NCBI RefSeq assembly: GCF_023715525.1
Contig: NZ_JAMBOG010000005.1
Location: forward strand, 124,001 to 188,000
Source: Kocuria rosea
Lineage (GTDB): Bacteria > Actinomycetota > Actinomycetes > Actinomycetales > Micrococcaceae
Length of the DNA stretch: 64,000 nucleotides
Direction: 5' to 3'
Shown: piece by piece, positions 42,699-54,747 of the stretch
Numbering within the stretch: the first letter of the stretch is position 1
Layout: each line of letters opens with the position of its first letter
Notes under the pieces: model-generated
What the model was told of the DNA's origin: nothing
Databases searched by the model: none
What the model saw: only the letters and a program-made list of their open reading frames with translations
Translations under genes and position numbers: made by a program

Positions 42699-43229
42699 TC
42701 ACAGGTCCCGGAGGTCCCCGGGGGCCTGGCCCGGCTCCGGCGGAACGGAGTCGCCCGCGTCGCCGGCACCGTTGTCGGGGGTGTCCTGGAGCCCGCCGGG
42801 CAGGTCGCCCAGGGGGTCCCCGGAGGAGAAGTCCACGGCCGCGTCGGCGGAGAACGGGGTGTCGGCGGTGAACGCCGCGGCGTCGTCCTCGGTGCCCTGG
42901 GCGAAGAAGTCGGCGCCGAAGACGTCGGCGGCCAGATCCTGCTCCGTGGTCAGCTGCCCGTTCTCGGCGAAGCCGGCGTGCTCGACGGGACGGCCCTCGA
43001 TGAGCGCCTCGTCGATCTCACGGAAGGCGATGGACAGCGGCTTCTCGTTGAGCTGGGTGTCGACGAGCGGACCGACGTACTCGAACAGGCCCTCGTGCAG
43101 CTGCGAGTAGTAGGCATTGATCTGCCGGGCACGGCGCGCGCCGAAGATGACGAGCCCGTACTTGGAGTCGGACTTCTTCAGCAGGGCGTCGATCGGCGGG
43201 TTGATGATGCCTTCGGTGTGGGATGACAA
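42699..43229 (-). CDS. rpoZ: RNA polymerase omega subunit with a long acidic tail
   Basis: Small RNA polymerase subunit that helps beta-prime folding. The first 90 residues are a standard omega ([36 protein letters not shown], then [20 protein letters not shown]). The remaining 85 residues form a low-complexity tail very rich in Asp, Glu, Gly, Ala and Pro (ends [14 protein letters not shown]), giving 176 residues against the usual 70-110. The start is TTG at 43229, nine bases after a GGAG site. It sits between gmk and coaBC as expected. The tail is probably disordered; its role is unknown. Confidence 0.93.
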   Translation of the reverse strand: MSSHTEGIINPPIDALLKKSDSKYGLVIFGARRARQINAYYSQLHEGLFEYVGPLVDTQLNEKPLSIAFREIDEALIEGRPVEHAGFAENGQLTTEQDLAADVFGADFFAQGTEDDAAAFTADTPFSADAAVDFSSGDPLGDLPGGLQDTPDNGAGDAGDSVPPEPGQAPGDLRDL

Positions 43230-43258
43230 GCGATTGCTCCAAACGAGGTGGACGGGGA

Positions 43259-43852
43259 TCAGGATGTCTGCTCGGGGTCGAGGCCCATGAGCGACACGAG
43301 TTCGGCGGCGGCGCGCTCGACGCGGTCGTTGACGACGGTGTGGTCGAACTCCGGCTCGGCCGCGAGCTCCAGTTTAGCGGTTTCCAGCCGCTGCCGCTGT
43401 TGCGCCGGGGTCTCGGTGCCCCGGCCCACGAGCCGGGCGACCATCTCGTCCCAGCTGGGCGGGGCCAGGAACACGAAGTTCGCCTCCGGCATGGTGCTGC
43501 GCACCTGGCGGGCCCCCTGCAGGTCGATCTCCAGCAGGACGCTGCGCCCCGTCTCGAGCGCCTGCTCCACGGTGGAGCGCAGCGTGCCGTAGCGGTGGGA
43601 GTTGTGCACGACGGCCCACTCCAGCATCCGGCCGTCGCGGACCATCACGTCGAACTCGTCGTCGGAGACGAAGAAGTAGTGCACGCCGTCCGTCTCGCCC
43701 GGCCGGGGCGCGCGCGTGGTCGCGGAGACGGAGAGCCAGACCTGCGGGTAGTGGTCCCGGACGTAGGTCGAGACGGTTCCCTTGCCCACGGCCGTGGGGC
43801 CGGCGAGCACGGTGAGGGACGGGCGCTCGGCGCGGGGCGCGGCAGGGCTCAC
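43259..43852 (-). CDS. gmk: guanylate kinase
   Basis: Phosphorylates GMP to GDP. The 197 residues contain the P-loop GPTAVGKG (18-25), the GMP-binding [19 protein letters not shown] segment (45-63) and [10 protein letters not shown], and end normally. GTG at 43852 has an excellent AGGAGGATC site. A TAGATT -10 box precedes it. It leads the gmk-rpoZ-coaBC transcript; rpoZ starts 29 bases after its stop. Confidence 0.97.
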   Translation of the reverse strand: MSPAAPRAERPSLTVLAGPTAVGKGTVSTYVRDHYPQVWLSVSATTRAPRPGETDGVHYFFVSDDEFDVMVRDGRMLEWAVVHNSHRYGTLRSTVEQALETGRSVLLEIDLQGARQVRSTMPEANFVFLAPPSWDEMVARLVGRGTETPAQQRQRLETAKLELAAEPEFDHTVVNDRVERAAAELVSLMGLDPEQTS

Positions 43853-43884
43853 GGAGATCCTCCTGGGGGTGGGGTGGTCCTCCC

Positions 43885-43890
43885 AATCTA
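43885..43890 (-). promoter_or_regulatory. -10 box of the gmk-rpoZ operon
   Basis: TAGATT (43890-43885), start near 43878, leader of about 26 bases. Confidence 0.5.
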
Positions 43891-43915
43891 GCCGATCCGG
43901 CGCCGTGGTCCCGAC

Positions 43916-43970
43916 GGCGCCCGCCGGGGCCCCCTCCGGTCCGCGGACGGGGGCGGGGCCGGCGGGCGCC
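43916..43970 (-). terminator. mihF terminator
   Basis: GGCGCCCGCCGG (43916-43927) pairs exactly with CCGGCGGGCGCC (43959-43970), nine bases after the mihF stop. Confidence 0.65.
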
Positions 43971-43979
43971 GGGCGGGGC

Positions 43980-44294
43980 TCAGCGGTCGAAGTACTCGAT
44001 CAGGGCCTTGCGCTGGTGCACGCCGAGCCCGCGCAGCCGGCGGGTGCGGGCGATGCCGAGATCGTCCATGATGGCCGCCGAGCGGACCTTGCCGATCCCG
44101 GGGGTGGACTCGAGGAGGTCCGAGACCTTGAGCCGGCTCACGGCCTCGTCCCGGTCGGCGCGGTCCAGGATCTCGGCGATCGTCAGCGAGCGCTCCCGCA
44201 GGCCCTTCTTCACGTCGGCGCGGGCCGTCCGCGCCTTCGTGGCCTTCTCCCGCGCAGCGGCCCGCTCGTCGTCGGTCAACGGACGCAGTGCCAT
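43980..44294 (-). CDS. mihF: integration host factor, actinobacterial type (mIHF)
   Basis: A 104-residue nucleoid-associated DNA-binding protein, unrelated to proteobacterial IHF, that bends DNA and supports integration and global transcription. The sequence [13 protein letters not shown], then [12 protein letters not shown] and the helix-hairpin-helix-like [27 protein letters not shown] (65-91) are family features. ATG at 44294 has a GGAGGAAC site. It has its own promoter with a 17-base spacer (44365-44393) and its own terminator, between pyrF and gmk, its conserved location. Confidence 0.95.
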   Translation of the reverse strand: MALRPLTDDERAAAREKATKARTARADVKKGLRERSLTIAEILDRADRDEAVSRLKVSDLLESTPGIGKVRSAAIMDDLGIARTRRLRGLGVHQRKALIEYFDR

Positions 44295-44364
44295 GTAGTT
44301 CCTCCTCGTCACGACGGGCCGCAGCCCCCGCCCCGCGGTGGGACGGACAGCCCGTTTGCTAAAG

Positions 44365-44393
44365 AAACTACATGAGTAACGATGGATGGTAAA
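44365..44393 (-). promoter_or_regulatory. mihF promoter (-35 TTTACC, 17 bp, -10 TAGTTT)
   Basis: TTTACC (44393-44388), 17 bases, TAGTTT (44370-44365). This is the best complete promoter in the window and sits in an A+T-rich island unlike its surroundings. Transcription should start near 44358. Confidence 0.65.
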
Positions 44394-44424
44394 CCACCGC
44401 AACCGTGGCGTGACCAGGGAAGTC

Positions 44425-44448
44425 AGCCGCGGGGGACGCCCCGCGGCT
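44425..44448 (-). terminator. terminator of the pyrimidine operon
   Basis: AGCCGCGGGG (44425-44434) and CCCCGCGGCT (44439-44448) form a ten-base-pair stem that includes the last base of the pyrF stop codon. Confidence 0.7.
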
Positions 44449-45378
44449 CAGCCCAGGGCCTCCGCGAGCTCCCCGGCCGAGCGCCGCACCGCCTCGCGCA
44501 GCCCCGCGACGGAGGGGCCCTCGCGCAGGATCGCCCGGCTGGAGGTGGCCAGCACCTGCGCGCCGGCGCGCCCGAAGACCGCGGGCAGGTCCGCGGCGCG
44601 GGCGCCCTGGGCCCCGTAGCCGGGCGCAAGCAGGGGCCCGCGCACGGCGGTGAGGTCGATGCCGAGCGCGCCCAGGGCGTCGCCGACGGTCGCACCCACG
44701 ACGAGCCCGCACGAGCCGAGCGCACCGCGCCCGGCGGTCGTGGTCCCGGGCGCACCGGCGTCCCCGAGCAGCCGCGCGTTCTCAGCGGCGGCGGCCTCGC
44801 ACACGGAGCGGGCCACGGAGGCGTCCCCGCCGACGTGCTGGACGGAGCGGCCCTCGGGGTTGGACGTCAGCGCGAGCACGAACGTGCCGCGGCCCGTGCG
44901 GGCGGCGAGGTCCAGGGCCGGGCGCAGCGACTCGAAGCCGAGGTAGGGGCTGAGCGTCACGGCGTCGGCCGCCAGCGGGGAGCCCTCCCCCAGCCACGCC
45001 GCGGCGTAGGCGTCCATGGTCGAGCCGATGTCCCCGCGCTTGGCGTCGGCCACGCTGAGCAGCCCGGCGGAGCGGGCCGCCCCCAGCAGCTCCTCGAGGG
45101 CCGCGAGGCCCGCGGCCCCGTAGGCCTCGTACAGCGCCACCTGGGGTTTGACCGCCGCCGCGTGGCCCGCGGCGGCCTCGAGGGCCGTGAGGCCGAAGCG
45201 GCGCAGCCCCTCGGCCGTGCGGGGCAGGCCCCAGGCGTCCAGCAGGCCCGGATGCGGGTCGATGCCCACGCACAGGGGCCCGTGCTCGTCCATGGCCCGG
45301 CCCAGCCGCGCGCCGAAGGGGGCGCGGTCGGGTCCGGCGCTCGGCGTGGCCGGCACCGACGGGTCAGGCACCGACGGG

Positions 45379-45386
<8 letters not shown>
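44448..45386 (-). CDS. pyrF: orotidine 5'-phosphate decarboxylase (type 2)
   Basis: Final step of UMP synthesis. The 312-residue protein belongs to the longer type-2 group: CVGIDPHP (39-46), the catalytic [11 protein letters not shown] with Lys116, [10 protein letters not shown] and the C-terminal [11 protein letters not shown] phosphate site. The start region is odd: GTG 45386, preceded by GGAGG, opens a tandem 15-base duplication encoding VPDPS twice, so two further in-frame GTGs are available. The gene overlaps carB by eight bases. Last gene of the pyr operon. Confidence 0.95.
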
Positions 45387-48699
<3,313 letters not shown>

Positions 48700-48700
48700 G

Positions 48701-49957
48701 TCAGTGCTGCCCTTCCTGTGCGTCCTCCGCGCTCTGCGCGCCCTGCGCGCCGCGGGGAACGGCGTTGTCGATGGTCGGGTCGGCGGAGCCGTCCCGGTAG
48801 GTGTCCATGAGTGCGATGAACCGGTCGAAGAGGTACGAGGCGTCGTGCGGGCCCGCGGCGGCCTCCGGGTGGTACTGCACCGAGAACGCCGGCAGGTCGA
48901 GGCAGTTGAGGCCCTCCACGACGTCGTCGTTGAGGCACACGTGGCTGACCTCGACGCGGCCGAACTCCGCCAGCGGGGCCGTCACCGGGCCCTCGAGCGG
49001 GGCGTCGACGGCGAAGCCGTGGTTGTGGGCGGTGATCTCCACGCGACCGGTCTGGCGGTCCATCACGGGCTGGTTGATCCCGCGGTGGCCGAAGACGAGC
49101 TTGTAGGTGCCGAAGCCCAGGGCCCGGCCCAGCAGCTGGTTGCCGAAGCAGATGCCGAAGAACGGCACCCCGGCGCGCAGCACGCCGCGCAGGGTCTCGA
49201 TCTGGCGCTCGGCCGTGGCGGGGTCGCCGGGGCCGTTGGAGAAGAACACGCCCGAGGGCCGCCGCGCCCGGATCTGCTCGGCGGTCGTGTGCGCGGGCAG
49301 CACGTGCACGCGCACGCCGCGCTCGGCGAAGCGGTGGGGGGTCATGGACTTGATCCCGAGGTCCACGGCCACGAGCTCGTGGCGGACCTCGCCGCCCCAG
49401 CCGTGCTCGGCGGGCTCCACGACGTAGGCCTCGGGGGCGGACACGCTCTCGGCGAGGGCGCGGCCCTCCATCCGCTCGGCGGCGGCGACCTCGGCGACGA
49501 GCTCGGCCTCGGGGCGCAGCGCGTCCGGGCCGGAGAAGATGCCGCCGCGCATCGCGCCGCGGTCGCGCAGGTGCCGGGTGATGGCGCGGGTGTCGACGTC
49601 CTGGATGCCGACGACGCCCTGCGCGGCGAGCTGCTCGTCGAGGGCGCCCTCGGAGCGCCAGTTGGACGGGCGGCGGGCGGCGTCGCGCACGACGTAGCCG
49701 GCCACCCAGATCCGCCACGACTCGGCGTCCGCGGCGTTGACGCCGGTGTTGCCGATGTGCGGGGCGGTCTGCACGACGAGCTGCCCGGCGTAGGACGGGT
49801 CGGTGATGGTCTCCTGGTAGCCGGTCATGCCGGTGGAGAACACGGCCTCGCCGAGGGCGGTGCCGAGCGCGCCGTAGGCGCGGCCGCGGAAGACGCGGCC
49901 GTCCTCCAGCACGAACACGGCGGGGTCAGTGGTGATCGAGCTCAAGGTCGTCCTCAC
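48701..49957 (-). CDS. carA: carbamoyl-phosphate synthase small subunit (glutaminase)
   Basis: Class I amidotransferase subunit that releases ammonia from glutamine. The 418 residues have the N-terminal CPSase domain ([24 protein letters not shown]) and the glutaminase with nucleophile Cys270 in [12 protein letters not shown] and the QYHPEA histidine/glutamate near 372. Two starts compete: GTG 49957 without a ribosome site, and TTG 49945, which has GAGG at ideal spacing; only four residues differ. A short Ala/Gln/Glu tail precedes the stop. Follows the small membrane protein gene after 38 bases. Confidence 0.97.
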   Translation of the reverse strand: MRTTLSSITTDPAVFVLEDGRVFRGRAYGALGTALGEAVFSTGMTGYQETITDPSYAGQLVVQTAPHIGNTGVNAADAESWRIWVAGYVVRDAARRPSNWRSEGALDEQLAAQGVVGIQDVDTRAITRHLRDRGAMRGGIFSGPDALRPEAELVAEVAAAERMEGRALAESVSAPEAYVVEPAEHGWGGEVRHELVAVDLGIKSMTPHRFAERGVRVHVLPAHTTAEQIRARRPSGVFFSNGPGDPATAERQIETLRGVLRAGVPFFGICFGNQLLGRALGFGTYKLVFGHRGINQPVMDRQTGRVEITAHNHGFAVDAPLEGPVTAPLAEFGRVEVSHVCLNDDVVEGLNCLDLPAFSVQYHPEAAAGPHDASYLFDRFIALMDTYRDGSADPTIDNAVPRGAQGAQSAEDAQEGQH

Positions 49958-49995
49958 GTTCGTAGCTGCGGGTCAGGGAAGTCGGGGGCGGGCGG

Positions 49996-50502
49996 TCAGG
50001 CCCGCCGGGCGGGGGCGACGGCCTGGACGGCCGCGACCAGGCGCGCCTTGTCCTCGGCGCGGCGGGTGCGGAAGCCGGTGTCGACCAGGGTGCCGCCCAG
50101 CGACCAGGTGAGCACCGCGAGCCCGTCCTTCTCGACGAACTTCCCGGCCATGCCGGACGCGGTGCCCACGGCCGTGATCGCGGCGGCGGGCACGAACAGG
50201 GGCGGGGTGCCGTCCCGGTCGTAGAGCACCCCGTCGTCGAAGACGAAGACGGTGGCGCGGGCGCGCACCCCGAGGCCGTGGGCGGCGATCCGCTCCAGCG
50301 GGGCACCGGACTCCGTGGTGGAGACGTACATGCCCGCCACGGCCAGGCGCGGGGTGCGCTCCTCGATCCCGGCCGGCACCCCGGGCAGGGGCGCCAGCCC
50401 CGACTGGCGCCGGACGCGGGCGGCCCACCCCCGCCGGATCAGGGCGAACAGGGCCGCGACCACGAGCAGCGTGGCGGCCAGGGTGGTGAGTTCGGGTCCC
50501 AT
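49996..50502 (-). CDS. membrane protein with PH-like domain inside the pyr operon
   Basis: A 168-residue protein with one N-terminal membrane helix (about 4-24, ELTTLAATLLVVAALFALI), a basic patch and a soluble beta-rich domain (about 55-165) that resembles bacterial PH-like domains; I name it only by that resemblance. ATG 50502 has a GGAGG site. It lies between pyrC and carA, on the same strand and closely spaced, and is therefore co-expressed with pyrimidine synthesis. No catalytic motif is visible. A membrane-linked helper or a passenger gene are both possible; function unknown. Confidence 0.7.
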   Translation of the reverse strand: MGPELTTLAATLLVVAALFALIRRGWAARVRRQSGLAPLPGVPAGIEERTPRLAVAGMYVSTTESGAPLERIAAHGLGVRARATVFVFDDGVLYDRDGTPPLFVPAAAITAVGTASGMAGKFVEKDGLAVLTWSLGGTLVDTGFRTRRAEDKARLVAAVQAVAPARRA

Positions 50503-50554
50503 GGGACGGGGGCCTCCGGGGGCTGGAAGGGGCGGAGCGGACGGGGCAGGGTGC

Positions 50555-51865
50555 TCAGGCGGTGGGCGCGGGGGTGTGCAGCGCGCCGTCGAGAACCGTG
50601 GGGTGGCCGCGGAAGAACGTGGCGCGCACGGCCCCGGGCAGCTCCATGCCCCGGTAGGGGCTGTTGCGGCCCTTGGAGGCGTGGCGGGCGGGGTCCACGA
50701 CGGTGCGGGCGGCCGGGTCCCACAGCGTGATGTGGGCGGGCTCCCCCTCCTGCAGCGGCCGGCCCTGGGTGGCCAGGCGACCGATCCGGGCGGGGGTCTC
50801 GGAGGTGATCCGGGCGACGTCGCGCCACGTCAGCAGCCCGGTGTCCACGAGGGTGAGCTGGACGACGGACAGGGCGGTCTCGAGCCCGGTCATGCCGTTG
50901 GCCGCGCCGGACCACTCGCACTCCTTGTCCTCGGCCGGGTGCGGGGCGTGGTCGGTGCCGATGACGTCGATCGTGCCGTCGGCCACGGCCTCGCGCAGCG
51001 CGTGCACGTCCTCGTCGGTGCGCAGCGGCGGGTTGACCTTGTAGACGGGGTCGTAGGTGCGGACCTTCTCGTCGGTGAGCAGCAGGTGGTGCGGGGTGAC
51101 CTCGGCAGTGACGTCGATGCCGCGCTGCTTGGCCCAGCGCACGATGTCCACGGAGCCCCGGGTGGACAGGTGGCAGATGTGCACCCGGGAGCCCACGTGC
51201 TCGGCGAGCAGGACGTCGCGGGCGATGATCGCCTCCTCGGCCACGGCGGGCCACCCGGTGAGCCCGAGCTCGGCGGAGACGGTCCCCTCGTTCATCTGGG
51301 CGCCCTCGGTGAGCCGCGGCTCCTGGGCGTGCTGGGCGACGACGCCGTCGAAGCCCTTGACGTACTCCAGCGCCCGGCGCATCAGCACCGGGTCGTGCAC
51401 GCACATGCCGTCGTCGGAGAACACCCGCACGGCGGCGCGGGACTGGGCCATCGCCATGATCTCGGAGAGCCGCTCGCCCTTCAGGCCCACGGTGACGGCG
51501 CCCACGGGGCGCACGTCGACCCAGCCGGCGGCGCGGCCGAGCTCGTGCACCTGCTCGACGACGCCGGCGGTGTCCGCCACGGGGTCGGAGTTTGCCATCG
51601 CGAACACGGCGGTGTAGCCGCCGAGGGCGGCGGCGCGGGTGCCGGTCTGCACGGTCTCGGCGTCCTCCCGGCCGGGCTCGCGCAGGTGGGTGTGGATGTC
51701 AACGAGCCCGGGCAGGGCGACCAGCCCCGCGGCGTCGACGACGCGGGCGTCGCCGGCCGCGCCGGCCAGGTCGGGGCCCACGCGCTGGATGACGCCCTCG
51801 TCGACGAGGAGGTCGGCGGTCTGCTCGCCCAGCAGCTGGGCGCCCTTGATGAGGTACGAGGTCAC
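50555..51865 (-). CDS. pyrC: dihydroorotase
   Basis: Zinc amidohydrolase that closes carbamoyl aspartate to dihydroorotate. The 436 residues have the metal motif DIHTHLREPG (His58, His60), a metal-bridging lysine position in the middle, EVTPHHLLLTD, ICHLST and the catalytic GTDHAPH (about 307-313). GTG 51865 lies five bases after the pyrB stop, with AGGAG inside the end of pyrB. This is the class I (bacterial, type-I) DHOase as found in pyrBC operons. Confidence 0.96.
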   Translation of the reverse strand: MTSYLIKGAQLLGEQTADLLVDEGVIQRVGPDLAGAAGDARVVDAAGLVALPGLVDIHTHLREPGREDAETVQTGTRAAALGGYTAVFAMANSDPVADTAGVVEQVHELGRAAGWVDVRPVGAVTVGLKGERLSEIMAMAQSRAAVRVFSDDGMCVHDPVLMRRALEYVKGFDGVVAQHAQEPRLTEGAQMNEGTVSAELGLTGWPAVAEEAIIARDVLLAEHVGSRVHICHLSTRGSVDIVRWAKQRGIDVTAEVTPHHLLLTDEKVRTYDPVYKVNPPLRTDEDVHALREAVADGTIDVIGTDHAPHPAEDKECEWSGAANGMTGLETALSVVQLTLVDTGLLTWRDVARITSETPARIGRLATQGRPLQEGEPAHITLWDPAARTVVDPARHASKGRNSPYRGMELPGAVRATFFRGHPTVLDGALHTPAPTA

Positions 51866-51870
51866 TGCAG

Positions 51871-52872
51871 TCAGCGCTCCTGGAGTCGTGCGGGGTCGGT
51901 GGGGGTGTCGAGGTCGTCGCCGGCCAGGAGCAGGTAGAGCACGGACATCCGCACGGAGACGCCGTTGCGCACCTGGTCCAGCACGGTGGAGCGCGGGGAG
52001 TCGGCGGCGGCCGAGGAGATCTCGAGCCCCCGGTTCATGGGGCCCGGGTGCATGATCGCGGTGGAGGCGCCGGCGGCGTCGAGCGCGCCGAGGCGCTCGG
52101 GGGTGAAGCCCCACTCGCGGGCGTACTCCTGGGCGGTCGGGAAGAACGCGGCGTGCATCCGCTCCCGCTGCACGCGCAGCATCATCACGGCGTCGGGGGC
52201 CGGGTCCAGCGCCTCGTCGAGGGAGAACAGCACCCGGCACGGCCACTCCCCCATCCCGACGGGCAGCAGCGTGGGCGGGGCGACGAAGGTGACGCGGGCG
52301 CCGAGGGTCGTGAACAGCCACAGGTCGGAGCGGGCCACCCGCGAGTGCAGGACGTCGCCGACGACCACCACGTGCATGCCCTCGAGGTCCAGGCCGCGGG
52401 TGCTCTCACGACCCTCGGTGCGGGCGCGGTGCTGGCGCAGCGTCATCGCGTCGAGCAGGGCCTGGGTGGGGTGCTCGTGGGTGCCGTCGCCGGCGTTGAC
52501 GACGGCGGCGTCGATCCAGTCCGACTCGGCCAGCTGCTGCGGGGAGCCGGACGCGGAGTGGCGGATCACCACGGCGTCGGCGCTCATGGCGGCGAGGGTC
52601 TGCGCGGTGTCCTTGAGCGACTCGCCCTTGGAGACGGAGGAGCCCTTCGCGGAGAAGTTCAGGACGTCCGCGGACAGCCGCTTGGCGGCGGTCTCGAAGG
52701 AGATGCGGGTGCGGGTGGAGTCCTCGAAGAAGAGGTTCACCACGGTGCGCCCGCGCAGCGCGGGCAGCTTCTTGACCGCGCGCTGGCCCACGGCGGCCAT
52801 CTGGTCCGCGGTGTCGAGGATCGTCAGGGCGGCGTCGTAGGACAGGTCCTTCGTGGAGAGCAGGTGCCTCAT
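51871..52872 (-). CDS. pyrB: aspartate carbamoyltransferase catalytic subunit
   Basis: Transfers the carbamoyl group to aspartate. The 333 residues show the carbamoyl-phosphate site STRTR (52-56 in [13 protein letters not shown]), KGESLKDT, a histidine-proline-threonine-Gln loop ([11 protein letters not shown]) and HPGPMNRG. There is no pyrI regulatory-subunit gene in the operon, as expected for this group. ATG 52872 overlaps the pyrR stop by four bases, so translation is coupled to pyrR. Confidence 0.97.
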   Translation of the reverse strand: MRHLLSTKDLSYDAALTILDTADQMAAVGQRAVKKLPALRGRTVVNLFFEDSTRTRISFETAAKRLSADVLNFSAKGSSVSKGESLKDTAQTLAAMSADAVVIRHSASGSPQQLAESDWIDAAVVNAGDGTHEHPTQALLDAMTLRQHRARTEGRESTRGLDLEGMHVVVVGDVLHSRVARSDLWLFTTLGARVTFVAPPTLLPVGMGEWPCRVLFSLDEALDPAPDAVMMLRVQRERMHAAFFPTAQEYAREWGFTPERLGALDAAGASTAIMHPGPMNRGLEISSAAADSPRSTVLDQVRNGVSVRMSVLYLLLAGDDLDTPTDPARLQER

Positions 52873-53492
52873 GCGCCCGCCCCCGGCGCGGGGGCCTCGA
52901 TGACGACGCAGTCGGCGTGCTCGGCGGAGCGCGGCTCGGGGTCGGTCTCGGCGAGACGGACCCGCACCTTCTCCTGGGAGGAGGTGGGCAGGTTCTTGCC
53001 GACGTGGTCGGCGCGGATGGGCAGCTCGCGGTGGCCGCGGTCGACGAGCACGGCGAGGCGCACGACGCGGGGCCGGCCGACGTCGACGAGGGCGTCGAGG
53101 GCGGCGCGCACGGTGCGCCCGGAGTAGAGGACGTCGTCGACGAGCACGACGGTGCGCCCGTCGATGCCCTGCACCGGGATGCGGGTGGGCTGGGGGGTGC
53201 GGGCGGGGTTCTTGCGCAGGTCGTCGCGGAACATCGTCACGTCGAGCTGGCCGAGGCTCGCGGCGGCGTCGAAGCCGGGGTCCGTCGCGGCGATCTTGGC
53301 GGCGATCCGCTGGGCCAGCGGGTAGCCGCGGCGCGGGATGCCGAGCAGGACGAGGTCCGAGCTGCCCTTGTTGGACTCGAGGATCTCGTGGGCGATGCGC
53401 GTCAGGGCGCGGTCGATGTCGGCTGCCGAGAGGATGACGCGCGCGGTCACGGGCCCCGTCGGGGGACCGGCCACGGAGGTGCCGTCGTTCAT
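52869..53492 (-). CDS. pyrR: bifunctional PyrR: pyr mRNA-binding regulator / uracil phosphoribosyltransferase
   Basis: PyrR senses UMP and binds pyr leader RNA; many also have uracil phosphoribosyltransferase activity. The 207 residues contain the PRPP-binding loop [17 protein letters not shown] (115-131) and the family [14 protein letters not shown] segment. ATG 53492 has AAGGAGG. It is the first gene of the pyr operon. The leader contains a PyrR-binding-loop-like hairpin that includes this ribosome site, which suggests translational self-repression, the mode shown for mycobacterial PyrR. Confidence 0.96.
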   Translation of the reverse strand: MNDGTSVAGPPTGPVTARVILSAADIDRALTRIAHEILESNKGSSDLVLLGIPRRGYPLAQRIAAKIAATDPGFDAAASLGQLDVTMFRDDLRKNPARTPQPTRIPVQGIDGRTVVLVDDVLYSGRTVRAALDALVDVGRPRVVRLAVLVDRGHRELPIRADHVGKNLPTSSQEKVRVRLAETDPEPRSAEHADCVVIEAPAPGAGA

Positions 53493-53503
53493 GGGTGCCG
53501 CCT

Positions 53504-53534
53504 CCTTCCCCGCCTCACAGGACGGACTTAAAGG
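53504..53534 (-). promoter_or_regulatory. candidate PyrR-binding RNA hairpin overlapping the pyrR ribosome site
   Basis: In the transcript, CCTT (53534-53531) pairs with AAGG (53507-53504), enclosing GTCCTGTGAGGC (53523-53512), which fits the PyrR binding-loop consensus GUCCNGNGAGGC. The 3' arm is the first half of the AAGGAGG site of pyrR, so bound PyrR would hide it. Confidence 0.75.
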
Positions 53535-53549
53535 TTGCTTGCTCCGCCC

Positions 53550-53555
53550 AAACTA
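53550..53555 (-). promoter_or_regulatory. -10 box of the pyr operon
   Basis: TAGTTT (53555-53550). Start near 53543, which leaves the whole PyrR hairpin in a leader of about 50 bases. Confidence 0.55.
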
Positions 53556-53645
53556 GCACGTCCGGCCGGTCCGCCCCGGCCGGGGGTGACGCCCGTCTCC
53601 TCCGCCGCGGGGCGTGCGGGGCGCTCGCGGCCCCGGGGACGGCAG

Positions 53646-53684
53646 CACCCCGCGCCGCCGCGCGGGAGCGCGGAGCACGGGGTG
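53646..53684 (-). terminator. hairpin after nusB
   Basis: CACCCCG (53646-53652) pairs with CGGGGTG (53678-53684); the loop is G+C-rich and can fold further. It lies 17 bases after the nusB stop. Confidence 0.5.
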
Positions 53685-53700
53685 TCCGGGATGCCGCGGG

Positions 53701-54111
53701 TCAGCCGAGCAGGGTCGGCTTCATCTGCTGCAGCCGGCCCAGCAGGCCGTTGACGAAGCGCGGGGACTCGTCGCCGGAGAGCTCCTTGGCGAGGCTCACG
53801 GCCTCGGCCACGGCGACGGCGTCGGGGACCTCGTCGTTGAACAGCAGCTCCCAGGCGCCGACGCGCAGGATGTTGCGGTCCACGGCCGGCATGCGCTCCA
53901 GGGTCCAGCCCTGGGAGTACGTCTCCAGGTACTCGTCGATCTCCCCGCGGCGCACGAGCACGCCCTGCACGAGCTCCTCGGCGTACGGGGAGACGAGCGC
54001 GTCGCTGTGCAGGCGGCGGCGCTCCATGGCCTCACGGGCGTCCTCGTGGCGCTGCTCGGCCTCGAAGAGGATCTCGACGGCGCGGCGGCGCGCCTTGCCC
54101 CGGGCGCTCAC
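53701..54111 (-). CDS. nusB: transcription antitermination factor NusB
   Basis: Binds boxA RNA with NusE (S10) to keep RNA polymerase processive on rRNA operons. The 136-residue all-helical protein begins [19 protein letters not shown] and has the [36 protein letters not shown] core typical of the family. GTG 54111 overlaps the efp stop by four bases (GTGA). Last gene of an efp-nusB pair, followed by a hairpin and then the pyr operon promoter. Confidence 0.97.
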   Translation of the reverse strand: MSARGKARRRAVEILFEAEQRHEDAREAMERRRLHSDALVSPYAEELVQGVLVRRGEIDEYLETYSQGWTLERMPAVDRNILRVGAWELLFNDEVPDAVAVAEAVSLAKELSGDESPRFVNGLLGRLQQMKPTLLG

Positions 54112-54671
54112 TCGTTGACGCGGCCCAGGTAGTCACCCGTGCGGGTGTCGACCTTGACCTTGGTGCCCTGTTCGAGGAACAGCGGCACCTGGATCTGGTA
54201 GCCGGTCTCCACGGTGGCGGGCTTGGTGCCGCCGGTGGAGCGGTCGCCCTGCAGGCCCGGCTCGGTGTAGGTGATCTCCAGCACCACGGACGCGGGCAGC
54301 TCGATGTAGAGGGGGGCGCCCTCGTGCATCGCGATCGTCGCGTTGAGGTTCTCGAGCATGAAGTTCGCGGCGTCGCCGACGACCTCGCCGGGCACGGTGA
54401 TCTGGTCGTACGTCTTGTTGTCCATGAAGACGTAGTCGGCGCCGTCCTGGTACAGGTACTGGTAGTCGCTGCGGTCCACGGTGGCCGTCTCGATCTTCGC
54501 GCCCGCGTTGAACGTCTTGTCGACCACCTTGCCGGAGGTGACGTTGCGCAGCTTGGTGCGCACGAACGCGCCGCCCTTGCCCGGCTTGACGTGCTGGAAC
54601 TCGATGACGTTCCAGAGGTTGCCCTCGAGCTTGAGGACGGTGCCGTTCTTGATGTCGTTGGTGGTTGCCAC
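54108..54671 (-). CDS. efp: translation elongation factor P
   Basis: Relieves ribosome stalling at polyproline. The 187 residues have the three beta-barrel domains. The loop that reaches the peptidyl-transferase centre reads KPGKGGAF, with Lys32 at the tip. Many actinobacterial EF-Ps carry a PGKGP loop, thought to work without lysine modification; here residue 34 is Gly. GTG 54671 has an AGAGAGAGAA ribosome site. The -10 box TAGACT overlaps the aroB stop, giving efp-nusB its own promoter. Confidence 0.97.
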   Translation of the reverse strand: MATTNDIKNGTVLKLEGNLWNVIEFQHVKPGKGGAFVRTKLRNVTSGKVVDKTFNAGAKIETATVDRSDYQYLYQDGADYVFMDNKTYDQITVPGEVVGDAANFMLENLNATIAMHEGAPLYIELPASVVLEITYTEPGLQGDRSTGGTKPATVETGYQIQVPLFLEQGTKVKVDTRTGDYLGRVNE

Positions 54672-54741
54672 AGGTTCTCTCTCTGTCGGTCTGCGAAGTC
54701 GGCGGTGGGTGCGGTCGGTGGGTCTCGCCGGACCGCGGACC

Positions 54742-54747
54742 AGTCTA
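54742..54747 (-). promoter_or_regulatory. -10 box of efp-nusB, overlapping the aroB stop codon
   Basis: TAGACT (54747-54742); its first three bases are the aroB TAG stop. Start near 54735, leader of about 64 bases. Confidence 0.5.
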
